Assembly (NCBI GenBank): GCA_015522695.1
Contig: WALT01000026.1
Location: forward strand, 1-61,258
Length of the DNA: 61,258 nt
Origin: Nitrososphaerota archaeon
GTDB taxonomy: Archaea; Thermoproteota; Nitrososphaeria; Conexivisphaerales; Conexivisphaeraceae
Direction: 5' to 3'
Position 1 is the first letter of the stretch; each line of letters starts with the position of its first letter. Of the stretch, positions 43,387 to 52,317 are shown piece after piece. The position numbers and the translations under genes are program-made. Below the pieces are notes generated by a model, which saw only the letters and a program-made list of their open reading frames with translations, ran no database searches and was not told the origin of the DNA.

Positions 43387-43550
43387 CTCATCGCCCCCGG
43401 CCCGATCTGGATCGGGAAACGTGGTGTGGAAGAGTCGAGCATGATGAACGCGGGAGGAATTATGATCGTCCTGTTGAGGAGGGAGATGTTCACCATCAGA
43501 CCAAGGCGGCCCTCGAGGAATATGTGAGGATGCTCCCCGACGTTTTCTAG
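43375..43550 (+). pseudogene. Possible gene fragment left of vapC
   Basis: One frame reads HRPRPDLDRETWCGRVEHDE ... VEEGDVHHQTKAALEEYVRM and ends at LPDVF-stop near 43550. It has protein-like composition but no start codon or family; it may be the 3' end of a gene carried in with the island. Confidence 0.3.
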
Positions 43551-43570
43551 CGTGTTCGTGGTTCGACCGT

Positions 43571-44032
43571 CTATCCACCATATATTTTTATGAATTCCCT
43601 TTCGTGAAGGATGTTGTCGGTTTCTTCCTTGCTTTCCCTCAGGAACTTTATGAGGTTGTAGTCCCTTGTCAGGAGCTTTATGTTGCTGGTTAGCGATGTT
43701 GTGTAGAGTAGGAGGTCTATCAAGTCCTTGTAGCCCATGCTTTTGAGGTTGAGGGCCTTTATTAGAGCTTGGGTTGTTGGATTGATCAGCTGGAACTCCT
43801 CATCTATGGATTTCAGCCCTGTGATGACCCTTTCGCCATCATATTCTACTTTACTCATCTTTCCGATGATCTCTAGGAGGTTGAATGGCGTGTAGTAGCA
43901 CTCGATCCTGGCCTCATCGTGAAGCTTCTCGAGCACCATCAGCGCTTTGTCCACACCTTTAACATCGATACCGACTATCGGCAGGAGATACGTTGAGTCT
44001 AGCAGCAGCCTGACTCTATTCGAAGAGCTCAT
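43571..44032 (-). CDS. vapC: VapC-type PIN-domain toxin (ribonuclease)
   Basis: 153 residues. Acidic PIN site: D12 (LLLDSTYLLP), E54 (NLLEIIG), D103/D106 (GYKDLIDLLLY) and D124 (LLTRD). VapC toxins cleave RNA, often tRNA or rRNA, when released from VapB. The start overlaps the end of vapB by 17 nt. Base composition is clearly more AT-rich than neighbouring genes. Lies between direct repeats within a young insertion. Confidence 0.85.
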   Translation of the reverse strand: MSSSNRVRLLLDSTYLLPIVGIDVKGVDKALMVLEKLHDEARIECYYTPFNLLEIIGKMSKVEYDGERVITGLKSIDEEFQLINPTTQALIKALNLKSMGYKDLIDLLLYTTSLTSNIKLLTRDYNLIKFLRESKEETDNILHEREFIKIYGG

Positions 44033-44261
44033 CCTGCAGCTCCTCGGACTCCTTCTCGAATTCCTCGAACGTCGTCTTGGCGAATTTCGTTCCCTTTAGG
44101 GCTAGCTCGAACGGGTTCGGGGCGGGCTCCAGGACTATCTTCGACCCCTCGACGCGAATCCTTAGGGCGCTTCCCTCCTTGATGCCTAGGGCTCTGGTGA
44201 TGCTTTGAGGGATATACAAAGTGTTCTTCTTACTCAGTCTAACCCTAACTTCTGAGGTCAA
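44016..44261 (-). CDS. vapB: VapB-type AbrB-family antitoxin
   Basis: 81 residues. VRVRLSKKNTLYIPQSITRALGIKEGSAL is an AbrB swapped-hairpin (shown here in part: VRLSKKNTLYIPQSITRAL), followed by an acidic C-terminal helix (FEEFEKESEELQDELFE) that would neutralise VapC. Starts with TTG 44261; TATA-like elements at about 44276-44300 on this strand. Cotranscribed with vapC by overlap. Confidence 0.82.
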   Translation of the reverse strand: MTSEVRVRLSKKNTLYIPQSITRALGIKEGSALRIRVEGSKIVLEPAPNPFELALKGTKFAKTTFEEFEKESEELQDELFE

Positions 44262-44655
44262 GAGTTACACCCAGACAATATCATGAATCCCAGAAAATAA
44301 GGATTTCTGAGGAAAGGGATGTCATGCTGTACGCCTCCCCTCTAGGATATGTTCGTGAAGGGCTGCTGTTGTCATGGCTCTCGTTGACTTGGGGATCATC
44401 TGCTCGTTGATGCTGGGGCTGCTCCATCTTCCCTGATACCGCCGTTAGCATCCATATCTATTTCCTGGAATGTGCCGCCGAGTCCTTCGGGTTTCTTCCC
44501 TTGGCTTGTTCGTGTGCGCCTTCATGCCAGCATGGTATTCGCTGTGATGGTGGTAGGTGTGCTCCTCCTTTTCTCGTCGTCAGCTACGTTCATAGCCTGT
44601 GGCTGGGAAATTCCTCCTTGATGGCGTCGCCGTCCTGGCAGGATTGCTGAGCGGT
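44262..44655. other. Non-coding part of the VapBC island, with weak coding remnants
   Basis: No intact gene. On the minus strand, pieces such as EYHAGMKAHTNKPREE and SINEQMIPKSTRAMTTAALH followed by EHILEGRRTA-stop look like degraded protein sequence (about 44320-44560), with stops between them. Family unknown. The base composition differs from the flanking genes. No terminal inverted repeats of an IS were seen. Confidence 0.35.
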
Positions 44656-44780
44656 TGAGGGAGGTGGCGGAGGACTATGTCGGCAGGACGTGGTAGTGCT
44701 CGATCATAACTCCAGACATATGCCACCTCCCAGCTCTGCCCTTCCATCCTCATCGACATCATCGATCACGTACAGCGGCC
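44656..44780. repeat. Direct repeat, right copy flanking the VapBC island
   Basis: Counterpart of 43280-43386. Begins with the 13 C-terminal codons and stop of the CBS gene and continues into the intact 3' end of the phosphoribosyltransferase gene on the other strand (stop at 44704). The match ends abruptly on the left at the TGAGGGAGG boundary. Confidence 0.9.
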
Positions 44781-45348
44781 TGTAATGGACGTGCTGAGGT
44801 GGCGGATGGCCAGCGAACGCCAGATCGAGGACCACATAGCAAGCTTCGACTACACACATGCTCTTCTCTAGCAACTCGACGGCCGTGTTTATGGTCCTCG
44901 AGCTCCTCCTGATATCGTCCACGAGGATTATCCTCCTGAACCTGGTGGCGACCGACCTATCGACATAGAGCCTGGTGGGGGTGCTCTCTGTCACCGAGTA
45001 GCTCTCCGCTGAGATGGGATTTTCGAACACTATCTTCTCCACCTTATGGAGCGAGAAATAGGGCTTGCTGGATAGAAGTGCTAGCGCTACGCCATATTTT
45101 GCACCTGAGGTCTCTATCGAGACCACCGCATCGTAGTTCAACCCGAGCCTCTCCGAGTCCCAGAGTATACAGCCAGCTATCGCATAGAGGATGCTCGGTT
45201 CGTTGTACAGGTTCAGCCACTCCACCCTGAGCACCCTCTCTCCACCTCTCTCCAGCACGCTGACATCTTCACCCTCCTCCAGCCTTCTCGCCAGGGCTCT
45301 GGCTCCAGCCCTCATGACGTCGAGGTTCAGGTCCATGGCTATTCCCAC
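44704..45348 (-). CDS. Phosphoribosyltransferase (purine type, PyrE-related fold)
   Basis: 214 residues. PRPP-binding loop IILVDDIRRSSRTINTAVEL; upstream VVSIETSGAKYGVALALLSS positions a flexible-loop region. Immediately downstream of guaA with the start overlapping its end by 10 nt, so a hypoxanthine/guanine salvage role is likely, although archaeal purine PRTs resemble orotate PRTs and specificity is uncertain. An internal ATG (45336) could also start. The 3' end is repeated next to the CBS gene. Confidence 0.82.
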   Translation of the reverse strand: MGIAMDLNLDVMRAGARALARRLEEGEDVSVLERGGERVLRVEWLNLYNEPSILYAIAGCILWDSERLGLNYDAVVSIETSGAKYGVALALLSSKPYFSLHKVEKIVFENPISAESYSVTESTPTRLYVDRSVATRFRRIILVDDIRRSSRTINTAVELLEKSMCVVEACYVVLDLAFAGHPPPQHVHYRPLYVIDDVDEDGRAELGGGICLEL

Positions 45349-46874
45349 TCTATAGTAGCTGGGGGCTTACTCGTGACATCGTACACGACCCTCACGATTC
45401 CAGGCACCTCCGACGTTATCCTGGCAGCTATCCTCTCCAAGAGCTCGACGCTGAGCCTAGCAGGCCTTGCTGTCATGGCATCGACGCTTTCGACAGCCCT
45501 GAGCGCTACGACTTGTCCATAGGACCTCCTGTCGCCCTTGACGCCCGTGCTCTTCACAGGGAGGAGGACGGCGAAGTATTGCCATAAGCCCTCCACCTCC
45601 TTCGTGGACCTCAACTCCTCCTCGACTATCCTGTCGGCCCTTCTCAATAACTCGACCTTCTCCATGGTGACCTCACCCATCACCCTGACAGCCAGCCCCG
45701 GACCGGGGAAGGGCTGTCTCTCGGTTATGCTTTCGGGTATGTCGAGTTGTTTGGCGAGACTTCTGACCTCGTCTTTATATAACCATCTGAGGGGCTCGAC
45801 CAATGCCAGCTTGAAGTCGACCGGAAGGGCAGCCACGTTATGATGAGTCTTTATCCTATCCGCTCCAGCCCTCCCTCCGCTCTCTATCACGTCCGGATAT
45901 ATCGTACCCTGGACTATGCAGCATGCACCCACCTTCAAGGCGTATGACTCGAGGGCCCTGAAATACTCCTCCCCTATGATCCTCCTCTTCTCCTCTGGAT
46001 CGATTACCCCCTTGAGCCTCCTGAATATCTCCTTGGAGATATCGAACACCTCGACATCAAGCCCTATAGCGGAAAGGCTTCCCTCGACATCCTTCACCTC
46101 TCCCTCCCTGAGGAGCCCCGTATCTATCACGAGGGGTTTGAGCCTTTCACCTATCGCCTTCGTGGCTATCGACGCGGCCACCGTAGAGTCCACGCCCCCG
46201 CTCACGGCGGCCACGGCCACGCCATCCCCGACGATCCTCCTGACCTCCTTCACGGCGAGATCCATCATGCTCTCCGGCCTCCATCCACCGCAGTTACACA
46301 CCTTCTCGGCGAAGGACATGAGGAGCTCCTTCCCCCTCATACTGTGCACGACCTCCGGATGCCATTGGACGCCGTATATCCTTCCATCTCCGCTCCTCAT
46401 GGCCGCCACCGAGCAGCTCGACCTAGCTATGACCTCGAATCCAGATGGCTCCACGATCACGGAGTCCGAATGGCTCATCCACACCTCTATTTCACCTTCA
46501 TCTCCGATCACAGGGTCATCCTTCAGGACCCTGACCGTGGTCGGTCCGTATTCGCTACATCCTCCCTCAACATCACCCCCGAGCACGGACGCTATCAGTT
46601 GATGTCCATAACATATTCCCATCACAGGTAACCCATATCCCAGGATCTTAGAGGCGAGCTCCAGGTCACGCCTTCCATCATCGACCGAGGATGGACTCCC
46701 TGATAATATGTAGCCGCTCACCTGAAGGCCACCGTCCTCAGCCTCCTCGATGATCTGTTCGAGTCGGACAGGCTCAGCCAGTAGAGAACATATCCTTGAT
46801 TCCCTGAGCCTCCTGGATATCAGATGTGAATACTGACCTCCAAAGTCCACGACGACCACGCAACAGTTCCCCAT
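45339..46874 (-). CDS. guaA: GMP synthase (glutamine-hydrolysing)
   Basis: 511 residues. Class I glutamine amidotransferase domain first, with nucleophile Cys in MGICYGHQ and the His/Glu pair in WHPEV; then the ATP-pyrophosphatase domain with SGGVDSTVAAS and the C-terminal dimerisation domain (TARPARLS ... KPPATIEWE). Converts XMP to GMP. Both halves are fused in one chain, in contrast to the two-subunit GMP synthases of many euryarchaea. TATA-like GTTTTATCC about 27 nt before the start. Confidence 0.97.
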   Translation of the reverse strand: MGNCCVVVVDFGGQYSHLISRRLRESRICSLLAEPVRLEQIIEEAEDGGLQVSGYILSGSPSSVDDGRRDLELASKILGYGLPVMGICYGHQLIASVLGGDVEGGCSEYGPTTVRVLKDDPVIGDEGEIEVWMSHSDSVIVEPSGFEVIARSSCSVAAMRSGDGRIYGVQWHPEVVHSMRGKELLMSFAEKVCNCGGWRPESMMDLAVKEVRRIVGDGVAVAAVSGGVDSTVAASIATKAIGERLKPLVIDTGLLREGEVKDVEGSLSAIGLDVEVFDISKEIFRRLKGVIDPEEKRRIIGEEYFRALESYALKVGACCIVQGTIYPDVIESGGRAGADRIKTHHNVAALPVDFKLALVEPLRWLYKDEVRSLAKQLDIPESITERQPFPGPGLAVRVMGEVTMEKVELLRRADRIVEEELRSTKEVEGLWQYFAVLLPVKSTGVKGDRRSYGQVVALRAVESVDAMTARPARLSVELLERIAARITSEVPGIVRVVYDVTSKPPATIEWE

Positions 46875-46937
46875 GACCGATGAATGTATGCCGAGTGGAT
46901 AAAACTATTTTTTATTTGATCATGTAAAGTAAAGGGA

Positions 46938-47540
46938 TCAGTGTTCATCGAAGAAATCCAAGACCTTCTCGGCAAGTAGGTCCTTCATATCGCGCCAGAA
47001 ATGGTCTGCCTCCTCTATGACCGTTATCTCCGCACCGGTGCCCTTCAGGAGGCTGACATCGGAGAAGTCATCCCTTCCTCCGATTATGAGGGCGACAGGT
47101 ATCCTGAGCATCGAGATGAAGTTGAAGTCGAATGCGACAGTGGGCGGCGCTATACCCACGGCCGCCCTAGTCCCAACCCTCGATGCTGCCCTGAGACCTA
47201 CATAGGAACCGAACGAGTAACCAGCGATGTATATCCTCTCCACAACTCGCGAGAGCAAAGCAGCGGCTGCTATACAGTCCTCGATCTCCCCCTCTCCATC
47301 GCTATAGCTCCCGGTGCTAGCCCCAACCCCGCGATAGTTGAACCTCAACGTGGAATAGCCCCTTCCCCCAGCTTCCTCGACGATCCTCTCGATGACCTCG
47401 TTATGCATGTCACCCCCGTACAGCGGATGTGGATGGCAAGCTAGGAGCCCACTCCTACCCCGCTCCGCTAGGAGCCCTTCCAGCCTCTCCAGGCCGGACT
47501 CGATCGTTATCCCTTTCTCTTCTCCATCCAAAGGTCCCAT
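46938..47540 (-). CDS. Alpha/beta hydrolase of the small dienelactone-like/COG2945 type
   Basis: 200 residues. CHPHPLYGGDMHNEV near the N-terminus, nucleophile elbow GYSFGSYVG (Ser), Asp in IGGRDDFSDV and His in EEADHFWRD complete the triad. FNYRGVGASTGSY is typical of the COG2945 hydrolases. Substrate unknown. Start overlaps the HAD gene by about 34 nt. Confidence 0.82.
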   Translation of the reverse strand: MGPLDGEEKGITIESGLERLEGLLAERGRSGLLACHPHPLYGGDMHNEVIERIVEEAGGRGYSTLRFNYRGVGASTGSYSDGEGEIEDCIAAAALLSRVVERIYIAGYSFGSYVGLRAASRVGTRAAVGIAPPTVAFDFNFISMLRIPVALIIGGRDDFSDVSLLKGTGAEITVIEEADHFWRDMKDLLAEKVLDFFDEH

Positions 47541-48274
47541 CCTCCTGGCGGGTTAGCATCCCTTTCCTCCAACCAGCCCTCCAAGCTTCTGCCCTCGTTA
47601 CCGCTCCCGAGCTCATCGGCCAGCTCCTCCAGGCTCCCCACGATATACTCGGTCGCTATCCCCTCCTCCGGCTCTGGCTCTCCATATCTATTGACCCAGG
47701 CGGTCTTCAGCCCCAGGACCATCGCCGGCCTGATATCGTGGTCTATGCTGCTCGAGACGTGCAGACCCCTCCAGATGGGGATCCCGAATCTCTTGTAGGC
47801 CCCGAACAAGACCCTCGGGTTGGGCTTGTAGACCTTGGCCATCTCTGCCGCATAGTAACCGTCGACATCGAGGCCGGAGTTCTCGATCGTCTTCTCCAAT
47901 ATCCTGCTCTCCATGTTCGATATTATGAAGAGCTTGTAACCGATTTCCTTAAGCCTCTCCAAACTTCCCTTCGTATCGGGGAACAACGGCCAAGTCGGTA
48001 TGGATTCCGTGATGCCGTCCCCGTATTCCCTCCTGTACTCGATCCCAAGCCTCTTCATCGCCTCCTCCAAGTTCTCGGCTGCTATCTGGCTGTAGGGCTT
48101 ATAGCCGGAGGAAACCCTCGTTATATCCTCTTTAATCCACTCCTCCGTTACTGCGTAGGCCATCGCGTGATCGCTCACCATCCCATACACATACTCCGCT
48201 ATTCCATGTCTCCAATCGACGAGCGTTCCATAACAATCGAAGGTTATGGCATCTATCCCTGAGATCTTAACCAA
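47507..48274 (-). CDS. HAD-superfamily hydrolase (haloacid-dehalogenase-like)
   Basis: 255 residues. Motif I TFDCYGTLVDW, motif II FIISNMES, motif III region AEMAKVYKPNPRVLFGAYKR and motif IV HVSSSIDHDIRPA. Probable phosphatase or dehalogenase, subfamily II cap type. Overlaps both neighbours; operon with a metallophosphoesterase and an alpha/beta hydrolase. Confidence 0.88.
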   Translation of the reverse strand: MVKISGIDAITFDCYGTLVDWRHGIAEYVYGMVSDHAMAYAVTEEWIKEDITRVSSGYKPYSQIAAENLEEAMKRLGIEYRREYGDGITESIPTWPLFPDTKGSLERLKEIGYKLFIISNMESRILEKTIENSGLDVDGYYAAEMAKVYKPNPRVLFGAYKRFGIPIWRGLHVSSSIDHDIRPAMVLGLKTAWVNRYGEPEPEEGIATEYIVGSLEELADELGSGNEGRSLEGWLEERDANPPGGWDLWMEKRKG

Positions 48275-48998
48275 CTCCGGCCGTCGTTAGCTTCATCGAG
48301 GTCTTTAAGGGTGTCGTGGGCTTCCTATTTATCCTGAGCTCCTTGAGCGTTCCTCCATCGAAAACACCTACAGCGTACTCGAAGGCCGGCGGCTGGCTGT
48401 CCACGTGCAAGAACGTCGTGTCCTTGTATTTGACACATTGTGTCGGGTAATCGACATGACCGCTGAAATGCAGCCTCGGCCTCACCTTTACAGCTGCCTC
48501 CAGGATTATCCTCTTTCCATGGGGATTCGATGGATAGAAAGGGACATTGGCCGGAGCTTCATGGGTCACCAGGACTTCCACGCCCGATTCTGCGAGCTCC
48601 TCAGCATATCCCTTGAACTCCTCCATCGTCTTGTGATGCCATCTCCTGCCGCTTCCGAGGTTCCCCGAGATCCCAGCTATCCTTAACCCTTCGAACTCCA
48701 CTGGCTCGGCATCGGGAAGGAGTACAGGTCTGCCATCCTTGTTCCTGGCGCTGGCTATCCCCTCTCTGTTCTCATGGTTTCCATATATGGTCAATAGATA
48801 GACCATCGACGCTATCTTCTCGAATGATTCCCTGTCGAAGCCCAAGTCCCAGTCGCCGGCAGAGATCAAGAGATCTGGCTTCTCCGAGTTTATGATCCCC
48901 TCTACTGCAGCGAGCCCGAGACCTTTGAGCGGACATCTGTCCGCCAGGTCAGGCCTATAATGTAGATCGCTTACGAATAGCACCTTGAGCCTCGCCAT
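48267..48998 (-). CDS. Metallophosphoesterase
   Basis: About 243 residues from ATG 48998 (MARLKVLFVSDLHY), preferred to an extended start at 49040. Calcineurin-like motifs: SDLHYRP, AGDWDLG, YGNHENREG, THEAPANVP and SGHVDYP. Two-metal phosphoesterase of unknown substrate. First gene of a three-gene overlapping cluster; TATA-like GTTTAAC about 32 nt upstream. Confidence 0.88.
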   Translation of the reverse strand: MARLKVLFVSDLHYRPDLADRCPLKGLGLAAVEGIINSEKPDLLISAGDWDLGFDRESFEKIASMVYLLTIYGNHENREGIASARNKDGRPVLLPDAEPVEFEGLRIAGISGNLGSGRRWHHKTMEEFKGYAEELAESGVEVLVTHEAPANVPFYPSNPHGKRIILEAAVKVRPRLHFSGHVDYPTQCVKYKDTTFLHVDSQPPAFEYAVGVFDGGTLKELRINRKPTTPLKTSMKLTTAGVG

Positions 48999-49140
48999 GG
49001 TCCAGGGGATGTTTGATGGATGGACGAGGGGGTTAAACATGTTTTCGCTCTCCTTTCATAGCTTACAACAATTGTTGAGCCCCATATCCCTCGATTTAGA
49101 CAAGCCGTCATAATAGAGTTGGTGCGGGAGATATCTCGAC

Positions 49141-49692
49141 ATGCGAGGCTCCTCCAGTATAGGTGATGTGATAGCGGGAGCGATAACACCCAAGCCCCTG
49201 AGGAAGAAGCTGGTGGATGCCAGGAAGTCTATAGAGAAGGAGGCCAGGAGGATCTCGAGGATATCGTCGAAGGTCGAGGCCAGGGAGAAGAAGCTGTTCG
49301 AGAGGATAGTTAAGCTGAAGGAATCGGGGAATGATGAAGCCGCGAGGAGGATGTCAGCAGAGCTCTCCGAGGTTAAGAAGCTCGAGGACACGCTAAGGAA
49401 GAGCCAAGCCCTCTTGGAGGCCCTGGCCCTCAAGCTCGAGGGGACGGTCGGCTTGGGTGACTCCATCGCCGCCCTCGTTGAGGCTGGTAAGCTGCTCAAC
49501 GGCCTCTCCTCGACGATATCTAAGCTCATGCCCACAGCCGAGAGGAGTATAGAGGAGGTCGGAGCGACCCTGAACGCAGCCCTCGATACGCTATCCTCCA
49601 TAACTCCACCTGCCTTGGAGGACACGACCGGCATAATAGAGGAGGCCGCTAGGGTCGCTGAGAAGAGGGAGAAGCAGTTGAGTTCGGCGTGA
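49141..49692 (+). CDS. ESCRT-III (CdvB/Snf7-like) protein
   Basis: 183 residues. PKPLRKKLVDARKSIEKEAR, then a long charged helical hairpin with KVEAREKKLFERIVKLKESG and DEAARRMSAELSEVKKLEDT, matching the alpha1-alpha3 core of archaeal ESCRT-III. No wing or MIT-interacting motif at the C-terminus is evident, and no cdvA or cdvC (Vps4) is nearby, so it is a paralogue rather than the canonical division operon. These polymers remodel membranes in TACK archaea. Leaderless: TATA-like TCATAATAG at 49108-49116. Confidence 0.8.
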   Translation: MRGSSSIGDVIAGAITPKPLRKKLVDARKSIEKEARRISRISSKVEAREKKLFERIVKLKESGNDEAARRMSAELSEVKKLEDTLRKSQALLEALALKLEGTVGLGDSIAALVEAGKLLNGLSSTISKLMPTAERSIEEVGATLNAALDTLSSITPPALEDTTGIIEEAARVAEKREKQLSSA

Positions 49693-49752
49693 GGGTATCC
49701 ACCCCCAGCGTTCTTCGCGAGCATAGTCCATCGGCTGATTCCATACTCGATC

Positions 49753-50418
49753 CTAGGTGGGAGGTAGGATCGCGAGGTAGACACGGATCCTCTCCCACGG
49801 CATCTTGGCCTCAGCCGCGACCCTCCACATGAACCCTCTGCTTGACAGGATGTCGGCGACCCTCCATCCATCGGATAAGCTCGATGCGGATATTATCAAC
49901 CTACCTCGAGGCTTGAGCTTCCGTGTCGCCTCGGCCACGAAGCTGGTCACGACCTCGAGCTCCCTGCCTCCACACCACATCCGATCCTCATCGTCTCGAG
50001 GATCGAGCGGAAGATAGGGTGGATTTGCCACAACAGCATCAACCTGGGGAAGGTCGTCGATGTCGTTCGCGACGATGACCTTTTCCTCTACGCCGTTGAG
50101 CTTGGCGTTGAGCACTGTAGCCGCGATCGCGCGAGGGCTCACGTCATAGGCATACACTCTATCCACATCGGGAAGTCTGGCCAGACCTATCGCCAATACA
50201 CCGGTACCGCTACCTAGATCCAGCAATACCCCTCGTGCTGTAGCCTTAACAGCCACATCGAGCACGAGCCTCGGCGATATCGTGTAGACGGGATTGAATA
50301 CGCCTTTAGGTATCGCCAGGATAATATCATCGAACATCAACACCTGTAGCCGAGGTGACAGCCCGTGGGAAATCCTGAGGACAAGTCTGGACATCTCGAC
50401 CGCAACACCAGCAAACAT
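49753..50418 (-). CDS. HemK/Mtq2-type protein glutamine methyltransferase
   Basis: 221 residues. SAM motif VLLDLGSGTGVLAIGLAR, acidic Asp in AYDVSPRAIAAT, and the catalytic NPPY in VVANPPYLPLDP. The family methylates the GGQ glutamine of release factor aRF1 with a Trm112-type partner. The start (ATG 50418) lies just upstream of the divergent aldolase gene. Confidence 0.88.
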   Translation of the reverse strand: MFAGVAVEMSRLVLRISHGLSPRLQVLMFDDIILAIPKGVFNPVYTISPRLVLDVAVKATARGVLLDLGSGTGVLAIGLARLPDVDRVYAYDVSPRAIAATVLNAKLNGVEEKVIVANDIDDLPQVDAVVANPPYLPLDPRDDEDRMWCGGRELEVVTSFVAEATRKLKPRGRLIISASSLSDGWRVADILSSRGFMWRVAAEAKMPWERIRVYLAILPPT

Positions 50419-50446
50419 AATTAGCAGGCACCCCGCTAGCGAAACG

Positions 50447-51268
50447 ATGGATAGTTTCTCGAGCGTGGGGAAAAAGGTTAGGCTCTCCAGGATCCTGAGG
50501 AGAGGAAGGGCTGTGGCGTTCGCTTTCGACCATGGCGTCGAACATGGACCCGGGGACTTCCCACCTCAAAGCATCGATCCCAAGGGGCTCCTGGAGGAGG
50601 TCATCTCCGCCGGCGTCGATGCCGTCATGATGTTGCCCGGGATGGCTAGGCTCACCCACGATGTATGGGCTGGTAGGACTGGACTCATAGTAAAGCTCAC
50701 GTCCAAGAGCAACATGAGGCCAGATGACGGGAAGCTCCTTCAGAGCACATTCGGATATGTGGACGACGCGGTGGCCCTGAGCGCAGATGCCGTGGCGGCG
50801 ACCGTCTATTGGGGAAGTCCATACGAGGATGCTATGCTCGAAAGGTGGTTCGCCATTAGATCGATGGCGGATTCCTATGGACTTCCATGCATGCAATTGG
50901 CATATCCGAGAGGGCCCACGATAAAGGACAGATATAGCCTTGAGATAGTGAGATATGGGGCCAGGGCCGCTTCCGAGAGCGGCGCCGATATTATAAAGAC
51001 CTACTATACCGGGAGTAGGGAGACCTTCCGGGATGTTGTGAAGGCGGCCGGCGGCGTGCCGGTGATGATGAGCGGAGGCCCTAGACGTGCCGCCCTCCTG
51101 GACTTCTTACATGACGTCAGGAGCGTGTTGGATGCCGGTGGCAGTGGTGTAGTGGTCGGGAGGAACGTCTTCCAGCATCCCAGTCCTGGGAAGGCCATGA
51201 AGGCCGTGCTCGCCGTAGTCCATGAGAACGCTGAGCCGGAGGAGGCTGAGGAGCTGGCTGGACGATGA
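50447..51268 (+). CDS. Fructose-bisphosphate aldolase, archaeal class I (DhnA type)
   Basis: 273 residues from ATG 50447 (MDSFSSVG); an open frame continues upstream but into the divergent gene. AFDHGVEHGPGDF, VWAGRTGLIVKLTSKSN, and the Schiff-base lysine in ADIIKTYYTGSRETFRD, then PVMMSGG. Condenses dihydroxyacetone phosphate with an aldehyde. The 4-nt ATGA overlap couples it to a PfkB-type kinase. A TATA-like CATAATTAG lies about 28 nt upstream. Confidence 0.86.
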   Translation: MDSFSSVGKKVRLSRILRRGRAVAFAFDHGVEHGPGDFPPQSIDPKGLLEEVISAGVDAVMMLPGMARLTHDVWAGRTGLIVKLTSKSNMRPDDGKLLQSTFGYVDDAVALSADAVAATVYWGSPYEDAMLERWFAIRSMADSYGLPCMQLAYPRGPTIKDRYSLEIVRYGARAASESGADIIKTYYTGSRETFRDVVKAAGGVPVMMSGGPRRAALLDFLHDVRSVLDAGGSGVVVGRNVFQHPSPGKAMKAVLAVVHENAEPEEAEELAGR

Positions 51269-52185
51269 AGATCGACGTGGCGACAGTAGGCCATGTACTG
51301 ATGGACCTGAGGTTCACCGTGGATAGACTTGCGAGGCCGGACGAGGAGGCCGAGATCGAGGTCGAGTCGAGGGGCGTCGGAGGCTCGGCAGCCAACGTCG
51401 CGGTCGGCGTGAGGAGGCTCGGTGGGAGCTCGGCCGTTGTGGGTAAGGTCGGCTTCGACAGCTTCGGGCGTCATGCCATGGACGAGCTCATGCGTGAGAG
51501 GGTCGACGTCTCCGGGGTCAGGATAGGGATGGGGCCGACGGGTTTCACCGTGATAATAATAGACTCCTCCGGATCGATAAGCATGTACGGGTTTAGGGGG
51601 GTTGCCGACGAGTTGGAGGAGGACGAGGTCGATGAGAGGATCATCGGCGACTCGAAGATAATCCACATAGCAAGCCTTAGACAGGATACCTCACTCGCAG
51701 TCGCGGAGAGGGCGAAGAGGGGGGGAAGCTTGATCTCATGGGATCCAGGTCGCCTGCTATCCAGAAAAGGTCTGGGCGAACTTTCACATCTGGTCTCGAC
51801 TGTCGATATAGTCCTCCTGAGCGAGCTCGAATGTAGAGCGATGACCGGCAAGGAGGACTTCAGAGCAGGAGCAAGGGCTATATCCGCGCTGGGACCTAAG
51901 ACGATCGTGGTGAAGAGGGGTTCCAAGGGCGCCTATATCCTTCATGAAAGCTCGGAGTTCAAGATACCGGCCTTCAAACTCCCAAGGGTCGTCGATACTA
52001 CAGGTGCTGGCGATGCCTTCGCCGCAGGACTTCTCCTCTCGCTCTCGAGGGGCTATGGGATGAAGAAATCGTTGGTCTATGCGTCTGCTGCAGCGGCTTT
52101 AAAGGTGACGAAGCTCGGCTCCCACGAGGTGCCAAGCCATGAGGAGGTTGTCGAGCTGGCATGGGAGGAGCTCTCCCAATGTTGA
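51265..52185 (+). CDS. PfkB-family sugar kinase
   Basis: 306 residues. GGSAANVAVGVRRLGGSSAVVG near the N-terminus (two-glycine sugar site), then VVDTTGAGDAFAAGLLLS with the catalytic Asp in the GAGD anion hole. Could be a fructokinase/ADP-or ATP-type phosphofructokinase, ribokinase or 2-keto-3-deoxygluconate kinase. Coupled to a class I aldolase, which points to a sugar-phosphate path but does not identify the substrate. Confidence 0.85.
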   Translation: MKIDVATVGHVLMDLRFTVDRLARPDEEAEIEVESRGVGGSAANVAVGVRRLGGSSAVVGKVGFDSFGRHAMDELMRERVDVSGVRIGMGPTGFTVIIIDSSGSISMYGFRGVADELEEDEVDERIIGDSKIIHIASLRQDTSLAVAERAKRGGSLISWDPGRLLSRKGLGELSHLVSTVDIVLLSELECRAMTGKEDFRAGARAISALGPKTIVVKRGSKGAYILHESSEFKIPAFKLPRVVDTTGAGDAFAAGLLLSLSRGYGMKKSLVYASAAAALKVTKLGSHEVPSHEEVVELAWEELSQC

Positions 52186-52317
52186 GCGATCGTGCTCGGC
52201 TGGCCGAGAGCCGCTCACTCCGGATACCGGTGCAGGGATACGGCTTAGGAACTCGAGCCCCTTCTGCGGGTCGCTCAAGCGAATGGGCTACAACACGGGA
52301 TGAAACACGAACGTACG

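Noticed and set aside
44704-45348. Orotate phosphoribosyltransferase (pyrE)
   Set aside because: The fold and PRPP loop fit, but guaA overlap favours purine salvage; sequence alone does not give orotate specificity.
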